DNA from: Colwellia hornerae
GTDB taxonomy: Bacteria > Pseudomonadota > Gammaproteobacteria > Enterobacterales > Alteromonadaceae
Length of the DNA stretch: 64,000 nucleotides
Reading direction: 5' to 3'
Assembly: GCF_007954355.1 (NCBI RefSeq)
Contig: NZ_VOLR01000002.1
Location: 124,001-188,000, forward strand
The notes below the pieces were generated by a model that saw nothing but the letters and a program-made list of their open reading frames with translations, did no database searches and was not told where the DNA came from. This document shows positions 1 to 8,843 of this stretch, piece after piece (the first letter of the stretch is position 1; every line of letters begins with the position of its first letter). Both the position numbers and the translations under genes were made by a program.

Positions 1-365
1 ACAAATGATTAATCACTCGTTGAAAGCGAGGCGCATTCTAAGCACCCGTCCTAAAACTGTCAACTGTTATTTTAGATAAAAAGGTATTTTTTGCAAAGTT
101 TTTAGTTAAGTGTTTACTTAAGCGTCAAGTTGACTATTTTTTGTTTAATCAGTGATTTATCAATACCAACTTTTTGAAAGCGCTTTCATTTATCTGCAAT
201 GAACCGATGTCACTAATGTTAAACGATTATTTATTTACCTGGTTATATTTATCAGCCAACTTTAGATAGTACATCTAGACAAGCTCAATGAATTAAGGGT
301 TTATAGTTTCATTATGACCAGATTGGGGGTAAAGTTGTATTAAGATATAATAATAAGAATTTTTC
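1..365. other. Noncoding stretch upstream of the first gene
   Basis: No convincing gene is visible on either strand. The stretch is AT-rich and holds no recognisable tRNA, repeat array or strong terminator. Only its right end, next to the yvcK-like gene, shows promoter-like hexamers, which are listed separately. Confidence 0.5.
323..351 (+). promoter_or_regulatory. Possible sigma-70 promoter of the YvcK-like gene
   Basis: TTGGGG (323-328) and a consensus TATAAT (346-351) are separated by 17 bp. Transcription would begin only a few bases before the ATG at 366, giving a very short leader, and no clear Shine-Dalgarno sequence is present. The -10 is perfect and the -35 is poor. AT-rich DNA produces such matches by chance. 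Confidence 0.3.
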
Positions 366-1274
366 ATGCAGCTAGAAAAGCTAAATGTTGTCGCTATTGG
401 TGGCGGACACGGTTTAGGTCGAGTGTTATCTACTCTTTCTTTTTTAAAGAAGCAGTTAACCGGCATAGTAACCACAACCGATAATGGTGGCTCTACTGGT
501 CGCTTACGTAGACGAAGTAGCTCTATTGCTTGGGGCGATCTACGTAATTGCTTAACCTTACTTGTTGATGAGGATTCTGTTGGCAGTCAGTTGTTTGACT
601 TTAGATTTGATGGCCAAGATGAACTCGGTGGTCACAACTTAGGTAATCTTATTTTATATGCGCTGGGGAAGCTACAATCTCGACCCCTTGATTCTATAAA
701 GCTGGTTAGACGTTTATTAGGCGTTAGAACACCCTTGTATCCGATGTCAGAAACACCGACTGATTTAATGGCGTTTTATCCGAAAGGACGCTGTAAAGTC
801 GGTGAGCTTTCAGTTGATAAAATGCCAATCATGCCAGAAAAATTATTGTTGGCTCCTTTGGTTAAAACTTTACCCTTATGTATTGAGTCAATAAGGTCTG
901 CTGATTTGATTATCTTAGGTCCTGGGAGCTTTCTTACCAGCGTTATTCCACCACTGTTAGTGCGAGACATCACTAAAGCAATTCAAGCAAGCTCTGCTCA
1001 TTGTGTGTTTATTGAGAATTTAGGCCCAGAAGACAGCCCCGCCGCTGCGCTTTCATTAGATGAGAAGCTCAATTGGATCAAAGAAAATATTGGCTGTTTA
1101 CCTATTAACAGTGTGATTTGTCACGATGAAACAGTAACATCAACAATTTTACCTATTATTCACTGTGACCTTTCAGATGGTTCAGGCAGTCATTATCATG
1201 ATAAAGAGAAACTGTTACAGGCATTAAAGCTTTGTATAAGTGGTATCGATAAACAAAACAGTATTTCTGCCTAG
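366..1274 (+). CDS. YvcK/CofD-family protein (YbhK-like)
   Basis: This 302-residue protein belongs to the CofD/YvcK nucleotide-binding family, and its length matches E. coli YbhK as I recall it. The N-terminus carries the family signature GGGHGLGRVL near residues 12-21, then TTTDNGGSTGRLR near 37-49, followed by GHNLGNL and a late GPGSF motif. Bacterial YvcK proteins bind UDP-sugars and influence cell wall and central carbon metabolism. They are not true lactate-phosphate transferases, so a coenzyme F420 role is unlikely here. It is cytoplasmic, with no signal peptide or membrane segment. It stands alone on the plus strand and ends at a strong hairpin shared with the convergent dcd gene. Family assignment is firm; the cellular role in this organism is inferred. 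Confidence 0.88.
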   Translation: MQLEKLNVVAIGGGHGLGRVLSTLSFLKKQLTGIVTTTDNGGSTGRLRRRSSSIAWGDLRNCLTLLVDEDSVGSQLFDFRFDGQDELGGHNLGNLILYALGKLQSRPLDSIKLVRRLLGVRTPLYPMSETPTDLMAFYPKGRCKVGELSVDKMPIMPEKLLLAPLVKTLPLCIESIRSADLIILGPGSFLTSVIPPLLVRDITKAIQASSAHCVFIENLGPEDSPAAALSLDEKLNWIKENIGCLPINSVICHDETVTSTILPIIHCDLSDGSGSHYHDKEKLLQALKLCISGIDKQNSISA

Positions 1275-1291
1275 TTTTGACGTATCTGGAT

Positions 1292-1329
1292 AAAAAGCCG
1301 TAAAATGATCGCTCATTTTACGGCTTTTT
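1292..1329. terminator. Bidirectional terminator between yvcK-like gene and dcd
   Basis: A perfect 17-bp inverted repeat (1292-1308 with 1313-1329) surrounds the tetraloop TCGC. The core is GCCGTAAAATGA. Each arm is bounded by five A or five T, so it can act in both directions between the convergent genes. Confidence 0.92.
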
Positions 1330-1366
1330 AGTTTTTAGTTTTTAGTTTTTAGTTTTTAGTTTTTAG
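1325..1366. repeat. 7-bp tandem repeat TTTTTAG, six copies, running into dcd
   Basis: Six perfect consecutive copies of TTTTTAG occupy 1325-1366. The first lies in the T-tail of the terminator. The last copies overlap the 3' end of dcd, so that the dcd stop codon (1356-1358) and its last Asn codon come from repeat sequence. A change in copy number (7 bp is not a multiple of 3) would not alter the existing stop unless the copy containing it is lost. Confidence 0.95.
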
Positions 1367-1952
1367 AAGCCTCGTCTTGACTAATCCGGCTAGCAACTGC
1401 ACCGGTTTGATTTTTATATTTAGCATCTTCACGTTTATTGTATGGGCGTGCCGCGCTTGAAGACATGGTTTCAAAATTTAGTGCCGCTATTTTCATTTTA
1501 GGACGAAGCGCTAAAGGAAGCTTGCCACTATTATAAAATTCTAAAACTATCTGTCCAGACCAACCGGGATCGATACGATGCGCCGTGACATGCACCATTA
1601 AACCCAAACGTGCTAATGATGAACGACCATCTAACCAACCGACGATATTATCAGGTAAAGTGACCGACTCATAAGTAACCGCTAGCGCTAATTCACCTGG
1701 GTGTAAAAAGAAAGCTTCGCCATCAGCGATAACAATCTCATCGCTCATCACTGAGTCCATCGCTTTTTGCATTTCAGCTTTGGGACCACTTAAATCAATG
1801 TAAGGTGCGGTGTGATCTTGAAAAACGCGAAATTCATTACCTAAACGAATATCAACACTTACCCCTGAAATCATACTGCTATCGGGTGCAGGTGTAATAA
1901 TAATCTCACCTCTTTCAAGCGATGTTTCTATGTCTTTGTCGGACAATCTCAT
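1356..1952 (-). CDS. dcd: dCTP deaminase
   Basis: Dcd converts dCTP to dUTP, feeding dTMP synthesis. The 198-residue protein begins MRLSDKDIE as in enterobacteria and contains the catalytic core [10 protein letters not shown] (residues 109-118) and HRIDPGWSG. Glu138 sits at the position of the E. coli catalytic glutamate. The N-terminal [10 protein letters not shown] segment is also typical. Length is close to the usual 193. The extreme C-terminus (ASKN) is encoded partly by the 7-bp tandem repeat. It lies downstream of mrp on the same strand with about 50 bp between, so co-transcription is possible. Convergent with the YvcK-like gene across a strong terminator. Confidence 0.97.
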   Translation of the reverse strand: MRLSDKDIETSLERGEIIITPAPDSSMISGVSVDIRLGNEFRVFQDHTAPYIDLSGPKAEMQKAMDSVMSDEIVIADGEAFFLHPGELALAVTYESVTLPDNIVGWLDGRSSLARLGLMVHVTAHRIDPGWSGQIVLEFYNSGKLPLALRPKMKIAALNFETMSSSAARPYNKREDAKYKNQTGAVASRISQDEASKN

Positions 1953-2003
1953 GTTAGTTCTTCTTACGTTATTACTTTAAGGTTAGGGAATTAACTATAA
2001 AAG

Positions 2004-3101
2004 CTAATCTTCAATCAATAGTTTTGCGGTATTTGGACTACGTGAATCCAACTGCAGATATAACTGTGCAGCGATAGTTCGCGCTATCTTACGGTATTGC
2101 TCACTAATGTTACTAGTGTTATCTGTTAATAATGGCGAAACCCCTTGGTCTGCATCGCGACGAATATTGACATCAAGCGGCAGTTGCCCTAGGAGTTGCG
2201 TGTCATATTTATCGGCAACACGTTGACCACCACCTTCACCAAACAAGTGTGAATGATGGCCACAATTTTCGCATTGGTGATAACTCATGTTTTCAATAAT
2301 ACCGAGCACCGGCACTTTGACTTGCTCAAACATCGCAAGACCCTTTATCGCGTCAGCCAGTGCGATATCTTGTGGTGTGGTAATAACAACAGCAGCAGCA
2401 ACCGGTACTTGTTGCGACAACGTCAATTGAATATCACCAGTGCCTGGCGGCATATCGACAATTAAGTAATCTATGCCTTGCCAATCAGTTTCATTTAGTA
2501 ATTGGCTAAAAGCTCTGCTAGCCATTGGGCCTCGCCAAACAGTTGCATCATCCTCATCAACTAAAAAACCCAGTGACATTGCGCTTAAACCGTTAGCATT
2601 TATCGGCGTGAGTAACTTACCATCATCAGAACTTGGCTTGGCTCCTTTTAAACCAAGTAAAGTTGGAATTGAAGGACCATAAATATCAGCATCTAAAATT
2701 CCAACTGAGGCTCCTTCGGCTATTAACGCATAAGCAAGATTTACTGCTGTTGTCGACTTCCCTACCCCCCCTTTTCCAGAAGCAATCGCGATAATGTTCT
2801 TTATACCAGCGAGTTCATGACGGCGAACCGGCTGAACATTGTACTTAATCGCAAAACGAACGGTTTGCTTAACTTCTTTAGTAAGTGCTTCACTTACTAA
2901 GTGTAATTCGCTGTTACAGGGAAAAGGTAAAGACAATTTAATCACAATATCATTACCTTTTTCTAAGGTAATTTCAGGGTCAATATCAGGATATAAGATT
3001 CCTTGTGGGAAAGTTTCACTGCGATAACGATTTAAGCTATCAACAAGTGTTTGTTTAGCGTCACTAGAGAGTGTTTTTGAGGAAAATATCTTTGAGAACA
3101 T
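2004..3101 (-). CDS. mrp: Mrp/ApbC iron-sulfur cluster carrier ATPase
   Basis: Mrp is a cytoplasmic P-loop ATPase that binds and transfers Fe-S clusters. The protein has an N-terminal MIP18-like domain, then the deviant Walker A ASGKGGVGKSTTAVNLA, GILDADIYGPSIP, and DMPPGTGD. A C-terminal CENC pair is expected to bind the cluster. I place the start at the ATG at 3101 (365 residues). The frame is also open to a TTG at 3131, but that would leave only about 10 bp to a possible upstream metG start and has no family support. It is divergent from metG, the arrangement found in many gammaproteobacteria including E. coli. The shared intergenic region of about 105 bp must carry both promoters. Confidence 0.95.
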   Translation of the reverse strand: MFSKIFSSKTLSSDAKQTLVDSLNRYRSETFPQGILYPDIDPEITLEKGNDIVIKLSLPFPCNSELHLVSEALTKEVKQTVRFAIKYNVQPVRRHELAGIKNIIAIASGKGGVGKSTTAVNLAYALIAEGASVGILDADIYGPSIPTLLGLKGAKPSSDDGKLLTPINANGLSAMSLGFLVDEDDATVWRGPMASRAFSQLLNETDWQGIDYLIVDMPPGTGDIQLTLSQQVPVAAAVVITTPQDIALADAIKGLAMFEQVKVPVLGIIENMSYHQCENCGHHSHLFGEGGGQRVADKYDTQLLGQLPLDVNIRRDADQGVSPLLTDNTSNISEQYRKIARTIAAQLYLQLDSRSPNTAKLLIED

Positions 3102-3206
3102 TTTAAAAGGCACTTTATCGCGTTTAGGCAATAATTATTAATGAAAAGTAGTTACAAATTCTGTACCATTCCCCCCATAATTACCACCAATAAATGTAAA
3201 CTTTAT

Positions 3207-5324
3207 ATGTCGTTATCAGAGTCATCATCAACCGCTAAAAATAAACGTAAAATTCTTGTAACTTGTGCGCTGCCTTATGCCAATGGATCTATTCATTTAG
3301 GCCATTTACTTGAACATATTCAGACCGATATTTGGGTGCGTTTTCAACGTATGCGCGGCCATGAAACTTATTTTGTTTGTGCTGATGATGCCCATGGCAC
3401 GCCTATTATGCTTAAAGCGCATGAGTTAGGGGTAACACCAGAAGAAATGATCAATGGTGTTCGTGAAGAGCATATGAAGGATTTTGCAGATTTTCATATT
3501 AGTTTCGATAACTATCATTCAACGCACAGCCCAGAAAATGAAGCGTTTGCTCACGAAATTTATAATCGTTTGCATGCTAAAGGTCATATTAAAACCAGAG
3601 TTATCTCTCAACTTTACGATCCAGAAAAAGGCATGTTTTTACCTGACCGTTTCGTAAAAGGCACTTGCCCTAAATGCCAAGCAGCCGATCAAAACGGCGA
3701 TAGCTGTGACGAGTGTGGCGCGACGTATTCGCCAACAGAAGTACTTAACCCACGTTCAGTTGTTTCTGGCGCAACTCCGATATTAAAAGACTCTGAGCAC
3801 TATTTCTTTGACTTACCTGCTTTTAGTGAGATGTTACAAGACTGGACACGTAGTGGCGCATTACAAGATGAAATGGCTAATAAGTTAGCGGAATGGTTTG
3901 AGTCTGGTTTACAACAATGGGATATCAGCCGCGACGCCCCTTATTTTGGCTTTGAAATACCCAACGCTCCGGGTAAATACTTTTATGTCTGGTTAGATGC
4001 TCCTATTGGTTACATGGGCAGTTTCAAAAACTTATGTGATAAAACCGGTATCGACTTTGATGCGTTTTGGGCGCTTGACTCGGCAGCTGAGCTTTACCAT
4101 TTTATTGGCAAAGACATTATATATTTCCATAGTTTATTCTGGCCAGCCATGCTTGAAGGCGCAGGTTTTAGAAAACCAACAGCAGTGCACGCCCATGGTT
4201 TTGTTACCGTTAATGGCGCAAAAATGTCTAAGTCTAAAGGCACATTTATCAAAGGTCGCACTTATTTAGAACATTTAAACCCTGAATATTTACGTTATTA
4301 CTATGCCGCTAAATTAACCCATAAAATTGATGATTTAGACTTAAATCTGGAAGATTTCGCGCAACGAGTCAATTCAGACTTAGTCGGTAAAGTGGTTAAT
4401 ATTGCCTCGCGTTGTGCCAGTTTTATCACTAAACGCTTTGACGGTATGTTGTCAGAAAACATCGATAACCCAGCTCTGGCTGAAGAAGTTATGGCAGCCG
4501 GTGACTCTATAGCCGCTCATTATGAAGCGCGTGACTTTGCGCGTGGTATGCGTGAAATAATGGCATTAGCCGACAAAGTTAACGAATATATCGCGGTAAA
4601 AGAACCTTGGCAGTTAGTCAAAGATGAAACTAAGCAGCAAGAAGTACAAGACATCTGCTCGCTAGGTATCAATATGTTCCGCACCTTAATGATTTATTTA
4701 AAACCAGTATTACCGGTATTAGCCGATAGCACAGCCACCTTTTTAAATGATGAATTAACTTGGGAAGGTCATAAAACGTTATTGACGAGCCATAAGATCA
4801 ACAAATTTAAAGCCTTACTACAACGTGTCGACATGGATAAAGTTAACGCGATGACAGATGCTTCAAAAGACAATTTACTCGTTAAAGATGACGCTGAAAA
4901 ACCCGCTAAAAAAGCGAAAAAAGAAAAAGTCGTCGATAATAGCGCGGCCCTCAATGATCCATTAGGGTGTGATCCTATTAGCGAAGAAATTCAATTTGAC
5001 GATTTTGCTAAAATTGATTTGCGGATAGTAAAAATTATTAATGCCGAACATGTCGAGAAAGCGGATAAACTGATACGTTTAACCCTAGCACTTGATTCAA
5101 AAGAAGAAGGTGGTGAAACACGCCAAGTATTTGCCGGTATAAAGTCAGCCTATCAACCAGAAGATTTGATTGGTAAGCATACTGTGATGGTTGCTAATTT
5201 AGCACCAAGAAAAATGCGCTTTGGTATGTCTGAAGGCATGGTACTTGCCGCAGGGCCTGGTGGTAAAGATTTATGGATATTAAATCCTGAAGACGGTGCA
5301 CAGCCTGGTATGCGAGTAAAATAA
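3207..5324 (+). CDS. metG: Methionyl-tRNA synthetase
   Basis: MetG charges tRNA-Met. Visible features are the HIGH-type motif NGSIHLGHL just after the start, a zinc knuckle with CPKC and CDEC near residues 140-160, and the KMSKSKGT loop in mid-protein. A C-terminal tRNA-binding/dimerisation domain begins at [14 protein letters not shown]. From the ATG at 3207 it has 705 residues, slightly longer than E. coli (677) because of a Lys/Ala-rich linker before the C-terminal domain. An in-frame ATG at 3141 would add 22 unrelated residues and crowd the mrp promoter, so I prefer 3207. The gene ends before a strong terminator. Confidence 0.97.
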   Translation: MSLSESSSTAKNKRKILVTCALPYANGSIHLGHLLEHIQTDIWVRFQRMRGHETYFVCADDAHGTPIMLKAHELGVTPEEMINGVREEHMKDFADFHISFDNYHSTHSPENEAFAHEIYNRLHAKGHIKTRVISQLYDPEKGMFLPDRFVKGTCPKCQAADQNGDSCDECGATYSPTEVLNPRSVVSGATPILKDSEHYFFDLPAFSEMLQDWTRSGALQDEMANKLAEWFESGLQQWDISRDAPYFGFEIPNAPGKYFYVWLDAPIGYMGSFKNLCDKTGIDFDAFWALDSAAELYHFIGKDIIYFHSLFWPAMLEGAGFRKPTAVHAHGFVTVNGAKMSKSKGTFIKGRTYLEHLNPEYLRYYYAAKLTHKIDDLDLNLEDFAQRVNSDLVGKVVNIASRCASFITKRFDGMLSENIDNPALAEEVMAAGDSIAAHYEARDFARGMREIMALADKVNEYIAVKEPWQLVKDETKQQEVQDICSLGINMFRTLMIYLKPVLPVLADSTATFLNDELTWEGHKTLLTSHKINKFKALLQRVDMDKVNAMTDASKDNLLVKDDAEKPAKKAKKEKVVDNSAALNDPLGCDPISEEIQFDDFAKIDLRIVKIINAEHVEKADKLIRLTLALDSKEEGGETRQVFAGIKSAYQPEDLIGKHTVMVANLAPRKMRFGMSEGMVLAAGPGGKDLWILNPEDGAQPGMRVK

Positions 5325-5354
5325 TAACGCCAATCAGCTGTTAATATCGAAGAA

Positions 5355-5382
5355 AAAAAGCAGTGAACCTTCACTGCTTTTT
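5355..5382 (+). terminator. Rho-independent terminator of metG
   Basis: Perfect 13-bp arms (5355-5367 and 5370-5382) with core GCAGTGAA are followed by a T-run. The A-rich left flank could also let it work on the other strand, but no minus-strand gene is nearby. Confidence 0.9.
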
Positions 5383-5452
5383 GGTATTATAATTTTTAAA
5401 TAGTTCGTTATAATTATTATCATGGTAAAAAACTTATGGGTACAATATTTTA

Positions 5453-7576
5453 ATGTCGTTTGTTAAACCGCCGTTATTAGTACAAATTATCTTAGCGATG
5501 ATTAGTGGCTTGCTGCTGGGTTATTACTTTTCAACCGCATATTCAGTGATAGATAACACCGCGAATGCTTTTGTTACTGCCCTACAAATGACCGTACTGC
5601 CTTATATTGTGCTGTCACTGGTTGTTGGCATTGGCGGGCTAACCCCCAGTAAAGCTAAAAAGGTCTCTCAGCAAAGTTTATTGATCATCTTAATGATGAT
5701 AGCGATTGTGCTATTTTTTATTTTTAGCACCCCTTTATCCTTTCCTCATTGGCAACATGCCGAATTTTATTCTAATAACACTATACAATCTGTGCCTGAA
5801 TTTAACTTGGTTGACTTATTTATCTCGGCTAACCCGTTTCATGCTTTAGCGAATACCTTAATTCCGGCGGTCGTTTTTTTTAGCATTTGTATGGGGCTTG
5901 GCCTAATGCAAATCAAATCTAAACGGCAAACCTTGTTAATGCTGACGAACTTACAACAAGCTACGGCAAATATTAACGGCTTTATTATGAAATTTGCCCC
6001 TTTGGGTATTTTTTGTATCGGTTGGCGTGCCGCTGTTACTTTAGATGCGAGCCAACTCGATGGCTTAGTGGTTTATATGCTTAGCGCGATTGTCTTGGTT
6101 ATTCTGCTTTGTTTTGTGGTTTTTCCCGCTATTGTCGCCACGATAACGCCTTTTGGTTATCGAGAAATAGTTAGGGTGTCTCGCGAACCTATGATCACCG
6201 CTTTTGCTACCGGCAGTTTCTTTTCAGTGTTACCTGTTATTGTTGAAAACACTAAAAAATTACTCAAAAATAAGTATCCTCAAGATAACGATCTTGAAAA
6301 AATATCAGAGATTATTGTACCAATATCTTTTAGTTTACCGGTCGGCGGTAAGCTACTTGCGTTACTTTTTGTGCTCTTTGCTGCCTGGTTCTCTGGTGCT
6401 CATATTTCTTTTGCTGACCATGTCAATTTAGTTGTTGCTGGCTTGCCACAGTTATTTGGTAGCACCACATTAGCGATGCAAAACTTACTTGAACTGTTTA
6501 ATGTTTCAGGGGCTATGTTCGACTTTTATTTAGTGGCAGAGAACCTGATTGGTGCTCGGCTAAGTGCTGTTTTTTCGGTGGTTTTTTCTAGCTGCTTACC
6601 GTTATTAATTGCCACCGCAATGTTAAAACGCTTTACTATAAAATGGCGTGCTCTGCTGAGAAATCTAGCGATAATTCCACTTGTTTCAGTACTGGCGTTT
6701 CTTTCATTACGTTTTAGTTTCGATTCTATAAGTCACCAGTATCAAGGATATACAAAGTTTATTGAACGTGACTTTTTGTTTAATGATGTAAAAAGTAGCC
6801 ATCTTGAAAACAGTCCTAAAAACGTTGAGACTCGTCCATCATTTTCCCCGGTATTGAAACGAATTCAACAACGCGGTTTTATTAGAGTTGGTTATTTCAG
6901 AGATGACTTACCTTACGCCTTCCATAACAATAACGGTAAGTTGGTCGGTTTTGATATTGAAATAATGAACCAACTCGCCATTGACCTAAATGTCAGTGTT
7001 GAATTTGTAAGAATATTCCATCATCAAGCTGAAGCATTGTTACAATCAGGCTATTTAGATATCACTACAGGCATTCCGGTTATTCCTGACAATATGACTA
7101 AATTTACCCTGACGGTCCCCTACTCTCAGCAGTCTTTAGCTTTTATTGTTAAAGACGAACGCCGTATAGAGTTTAAGAAATGGTCAAAGATCATAGAGAA
7201 TAAAACACTTATTATCGGCATCCCAGAAACTTTTTTCTACCAAACGGCGGTCGAGCGTAATTTTATTCATAATAAAGCCTGGGAAATTTCAACACCGAGA
7301 TTATTTTTTAAAGAAAAGTATCAACATATTGATGGCATGCTATTTGGTGCGGCGGCAGCCTCTGCTTGGACATTGTTACATCCTGAATACACGGTTATTG
7401 TGCCTAAACCTGTGTTAGCACCGATATCCATGGCATTTCCAATTAATCATAACGATCAAGCTTTTGAACTGTTTATGCGTAATTGGATCAATATGAAACA
7501 GCAAAGTAATGTTATTGATAAATTATTTAATTATTGGATCAGTAATAAATCCCCCGTTAAAACAAATAATAAGTAA
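5453..7576 (+). CDS. DAACS-type symporter domain fused to a solute-binding domain
   Basis: The 707-residue protein joins two families. Residues 1 to about 400 form a dicarboxylate/amino acid:cation symporter fold with about eight membrane segments. A further hydrophobic segment (about 404-423) is followed from about residue 465 by a family-3 solute-binding domain (RGFIRVGYFRDDLPYAF, then GFDIEIMNQLA). Classical DAACS proteins end in the cytoplasm, so the extra segment should bring the binding domain to the periplasm. Family hallmarks are altered: where GltP-like proteins have NMDGTAL this has PVGGKLLAL, the HP1 serine stretch reads ATGSFFSVLP, and the TM8 Asn/Asp residues are not evident. The binding domain reads VIPDNMTKF where amino-acid binders have TPERxxxF. 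It may be a transporter with a tethered receptor or a sensor. It is followed by rcsF at 11 bp, probably as an operon. Confidence 0.85.
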   Translation: MSFVKPPLLVQIILAMISGLLLGYYFSTAYSVIDNTANAFVTALQMTVLPYIVLSLVVGIGGLTPSKAKKVSQQSLLIILMMIAIVLFFIFSTPLSFPHWQHAEFYSNNTIQSVPEFNLVDLFISANPFHALANTLIPAVVFFSICMGLGLMQIKSKRQTLLMLTNLQQATANINGFIMKFAPLGIFCIGWRAAVTLDASQLDGLVVYMLSAIVLVILLCFVVFPAIVATITPFGYREIVRVSREPMITAFATGSFFSVLPVIVENTKKLLKNKYPQDNDLEKISEIIVPISFSLPVGGKLLALLFVLFAAWFSGAHISFADHVNLVVAGLPQLFGSTTLAMQNLLELFNVSGAMFDFYLVAENLIGARLSAVFSVVFSSCLPLLIATAMLKRFTIKWRALLRNLAIIPLVSVLAFLSLRFSFDSISHQYQGYTKFIERDFLFNDVKSSHLENSPKNVETRPSFSPVLKRIQQRGFIRVGYFRDDLPYAFHNNNGKLVGFDIEIMNQLAIDLNVSVEFVRIFHHQAEALLQSGYLDITTGIPVIPDNMTKFTLTVPYSQQSLAFIVKDERRIEFKKWSKIIENKTLIIGIPETFFYQTAVERNFIHNKAWEISTPRLFFKEKYQHIDGMLFGAAAASAWTLLHPEYTVIVPKPVLAPISMAFPINHNDQAFELFMRNWINMKQQSNVIDKLFNYWISNKSPVKTNNK

Positions 7577-7587
7577 GTAACCTAGTG

Positions 7588-8025
7588 ATGAAAAAGAATA
7601 AACAGACTACCGATAACAACGCCAACAATATATTAATGCGAATACTTACTCTGGTTTTAATTGGATTATCAGCCTGTTCATCTGATTACACGGTTTCGAC
7701 AAATTTGGATAAAGAGAACTTTCAAACCTACTTTAGCCATGCGCAAGTCAAGGTTTTTCAAGATGACAGTGAGTTTCCTGGTCGTTATAAACTTATTGGC
7801 CCGGTTGAGGGGGAAGATTGCCAAGCAAAGAGCCATCATGCCGCACCGGATAAAATAGCGGCAAGAACTGAGGCGCGTAGACAGGCAGCTCAGCAACAGG
7901 GCAATGCGATAATTTTTAGCGGTTGTGCGCTGATTGATGACGACCAAGCAAATAAGCAATGTATCGCAACGGTTGTTTGCTATGGTATGGCTTATCAAGT
8001 TGAACCGCTGAAAAAGATTAACTAA
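7588..8025 (+). CDS. rcsF: RcsF-like outer-membrane stress-sensor lipoprotein
   Basis: E. coli RcsF is the outer-membrane lipoprotein that senses envelope damage and activates the Rcs phosphorelay. This 145-residue protein has a basic N-terminus, a hydrophobic stretch and the lipobox LSAC (Cys30). The globular domain keeps four cysteines in RcsF-like context (EDCQA, SGCAL, QCIATVVC), which in E. coli make two disulfides. Its next gene is trmO, its neighbour also in enterobacteria, which supports the assignment. I start at ATG 7588 rather than the overlapping GTG at 7585. The N-terminal stretch before the lipobox is long and Asn-rich. No rcsB, rcsC or rcsD is in the window. Confidence 0.85.
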   Translation: MKKNKQTTDNNANNILMRILTLVLIGLSACSSDYTVSTNLDKENFQTYFSHAQVKVFQDDSEFPGRYKLIGPVEGEDCQAKSHHAAPDKIAARTEARRQAAQQQGNAIIFSGCALIDDDQANKQCIATVVCYGMAYQVEPLKKIN

Positions 8026-8756
8026 TGACTGTATCACCTGACAACCAAATCACCTTCAACTTTATCGGTCGTGTTAATTCTCCCTACAAAGAAAAATTTG
8101 CGATTCCTCGTCAACCCGGCTTGGTGAGTGCTGCAAAAGGCTCAATTTTACTGCTTGAAGATGCCAACAACGAAGAACTACTTCGTGGTATTGAGCAATT
8201 TAGTCATTTGTGGGTCTTGTTTATATTTCATGGTACTGAGCAGCAAGGTTGGAAACCGCTTGTTAGACCGCCTCGTTTAGGTGGAAATAAAAAACTGGGG
8301 GTATTAGCGACTCGTTCTACATTCAGGCCTAACCCCATTGGCATGTCGGTGGTTAAGCTTGAAGGTGTAGAGCAAAAAAACAAACAATTAATCATTAATA
8401 TTTCAGGATTAGACTTACTTGATCAAACGCCGGTGGTTGATATTAAACCTTACCTTCCTTATTCTGACAGCATTGATGATGCTCGGGCAGGTTTTGCACA
8501 GCAACAACCTTATCAGGCGTTAACGACACGATTTTCTTCGCAAGCACAACAAGATGTGCAACAGTATCAACGAGAATATCTAGGGTTAGCCCTTTTTATT
8601 GAACAAGTGTTAGCTCAGGATCCGAGACCAGCTTACAAAAAACGACAAGATGATGATAAGATCTATGGTATGAAACTCTATGATTTAAATATACGTTGGC
8701 AAGCAATTTCAGATAATGAGCTCAAGGTACTGTCAATACATAGAGTTAATGATTAG
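8025..8756 (+). CDS. trmO: tRNA (N6-threonylcarbamoyladenosine37-N6)-methyltransferase
   Basis: TrmO (formerly TsaA/YaeB) is a SAM-dependent enzyme that methylates t6A37 in certain tRNAs. The 243-residue sequence shows the UPF0066 signature: FIGRVNSPYKEKFAIPRQPG at the N-terminus, HLWVLFIFH, RPPRLGGNKKLGV, TRSTFRPNPIGMS, and DIKPYLPYSD. A C-terminal subdomain ends around IRWQAISD. Its ATG overlaps the rcsF stop as TAATG, which implies translational coupling. It is cytoplasmic. The gene is convergent with slyD, and the intervening hairpin serves slyD better than trmO. Confidence 0.95.
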   Translation: MTVSPDNQITFNFIGRVNSPYKEKFAIPRQPGLVSAAKGSILLLEDANNEELLRGIEQFSHLWVLFIFHGTEQQGWKPLVRPPRLGGNKKLGVLATRSTFRPNPIGMSVVKLEGVEQKNKQLIINISGLDLLDQTPVVDIKPYLPYSDSIDDARAGFAQQQPYQALTTRFSSQAQQDVQQYQREYLGLALFIEQVLAQDPRPAYKKRQDDDKIYGMKLYDLNIRWQAISDNELKVLSIHRVND

Positions 8757-8785
8757 CTTAAAAAATTGCCAAGCTAAATATAAAA

Positions 8786-8806
8786 AAGGTCAGCAGAGCT
8801 GACCTT
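8786..8806 (-). terminator. Terminator of slyD
   Basis: A 9-bp stem AAGGTCAGC/GCTGACCTT (8786-8794 with 8798-8806) has a 3-nt loop. On the minus strand it is followed by a run of T and AT-rich sequence. On the plus strand there is no T-run, so it mainly terminates slyD. Confidence 0.8.
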
Positions 8807-8843
8807 AAACCTTCAAATAAATTACCGCTTAGATCAAGCGCGT

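Noticed and set aside
1325-1366. Tandem repeats as a possible CRISPR array
   Set aside because: The 7-bp units are directly adjacent with no spacers. This is a simple-sequence repeat. No cas gene is present.
3101-3207. Divergent mrp and metG with starts only about 10 bp apart (TTG 3131 and ATG 3141)
   Set aside because: There would be no room for two promoters, and the added residues do not resemble either family. Internal ATGs at 3101 and 3207 give normal N-termini.
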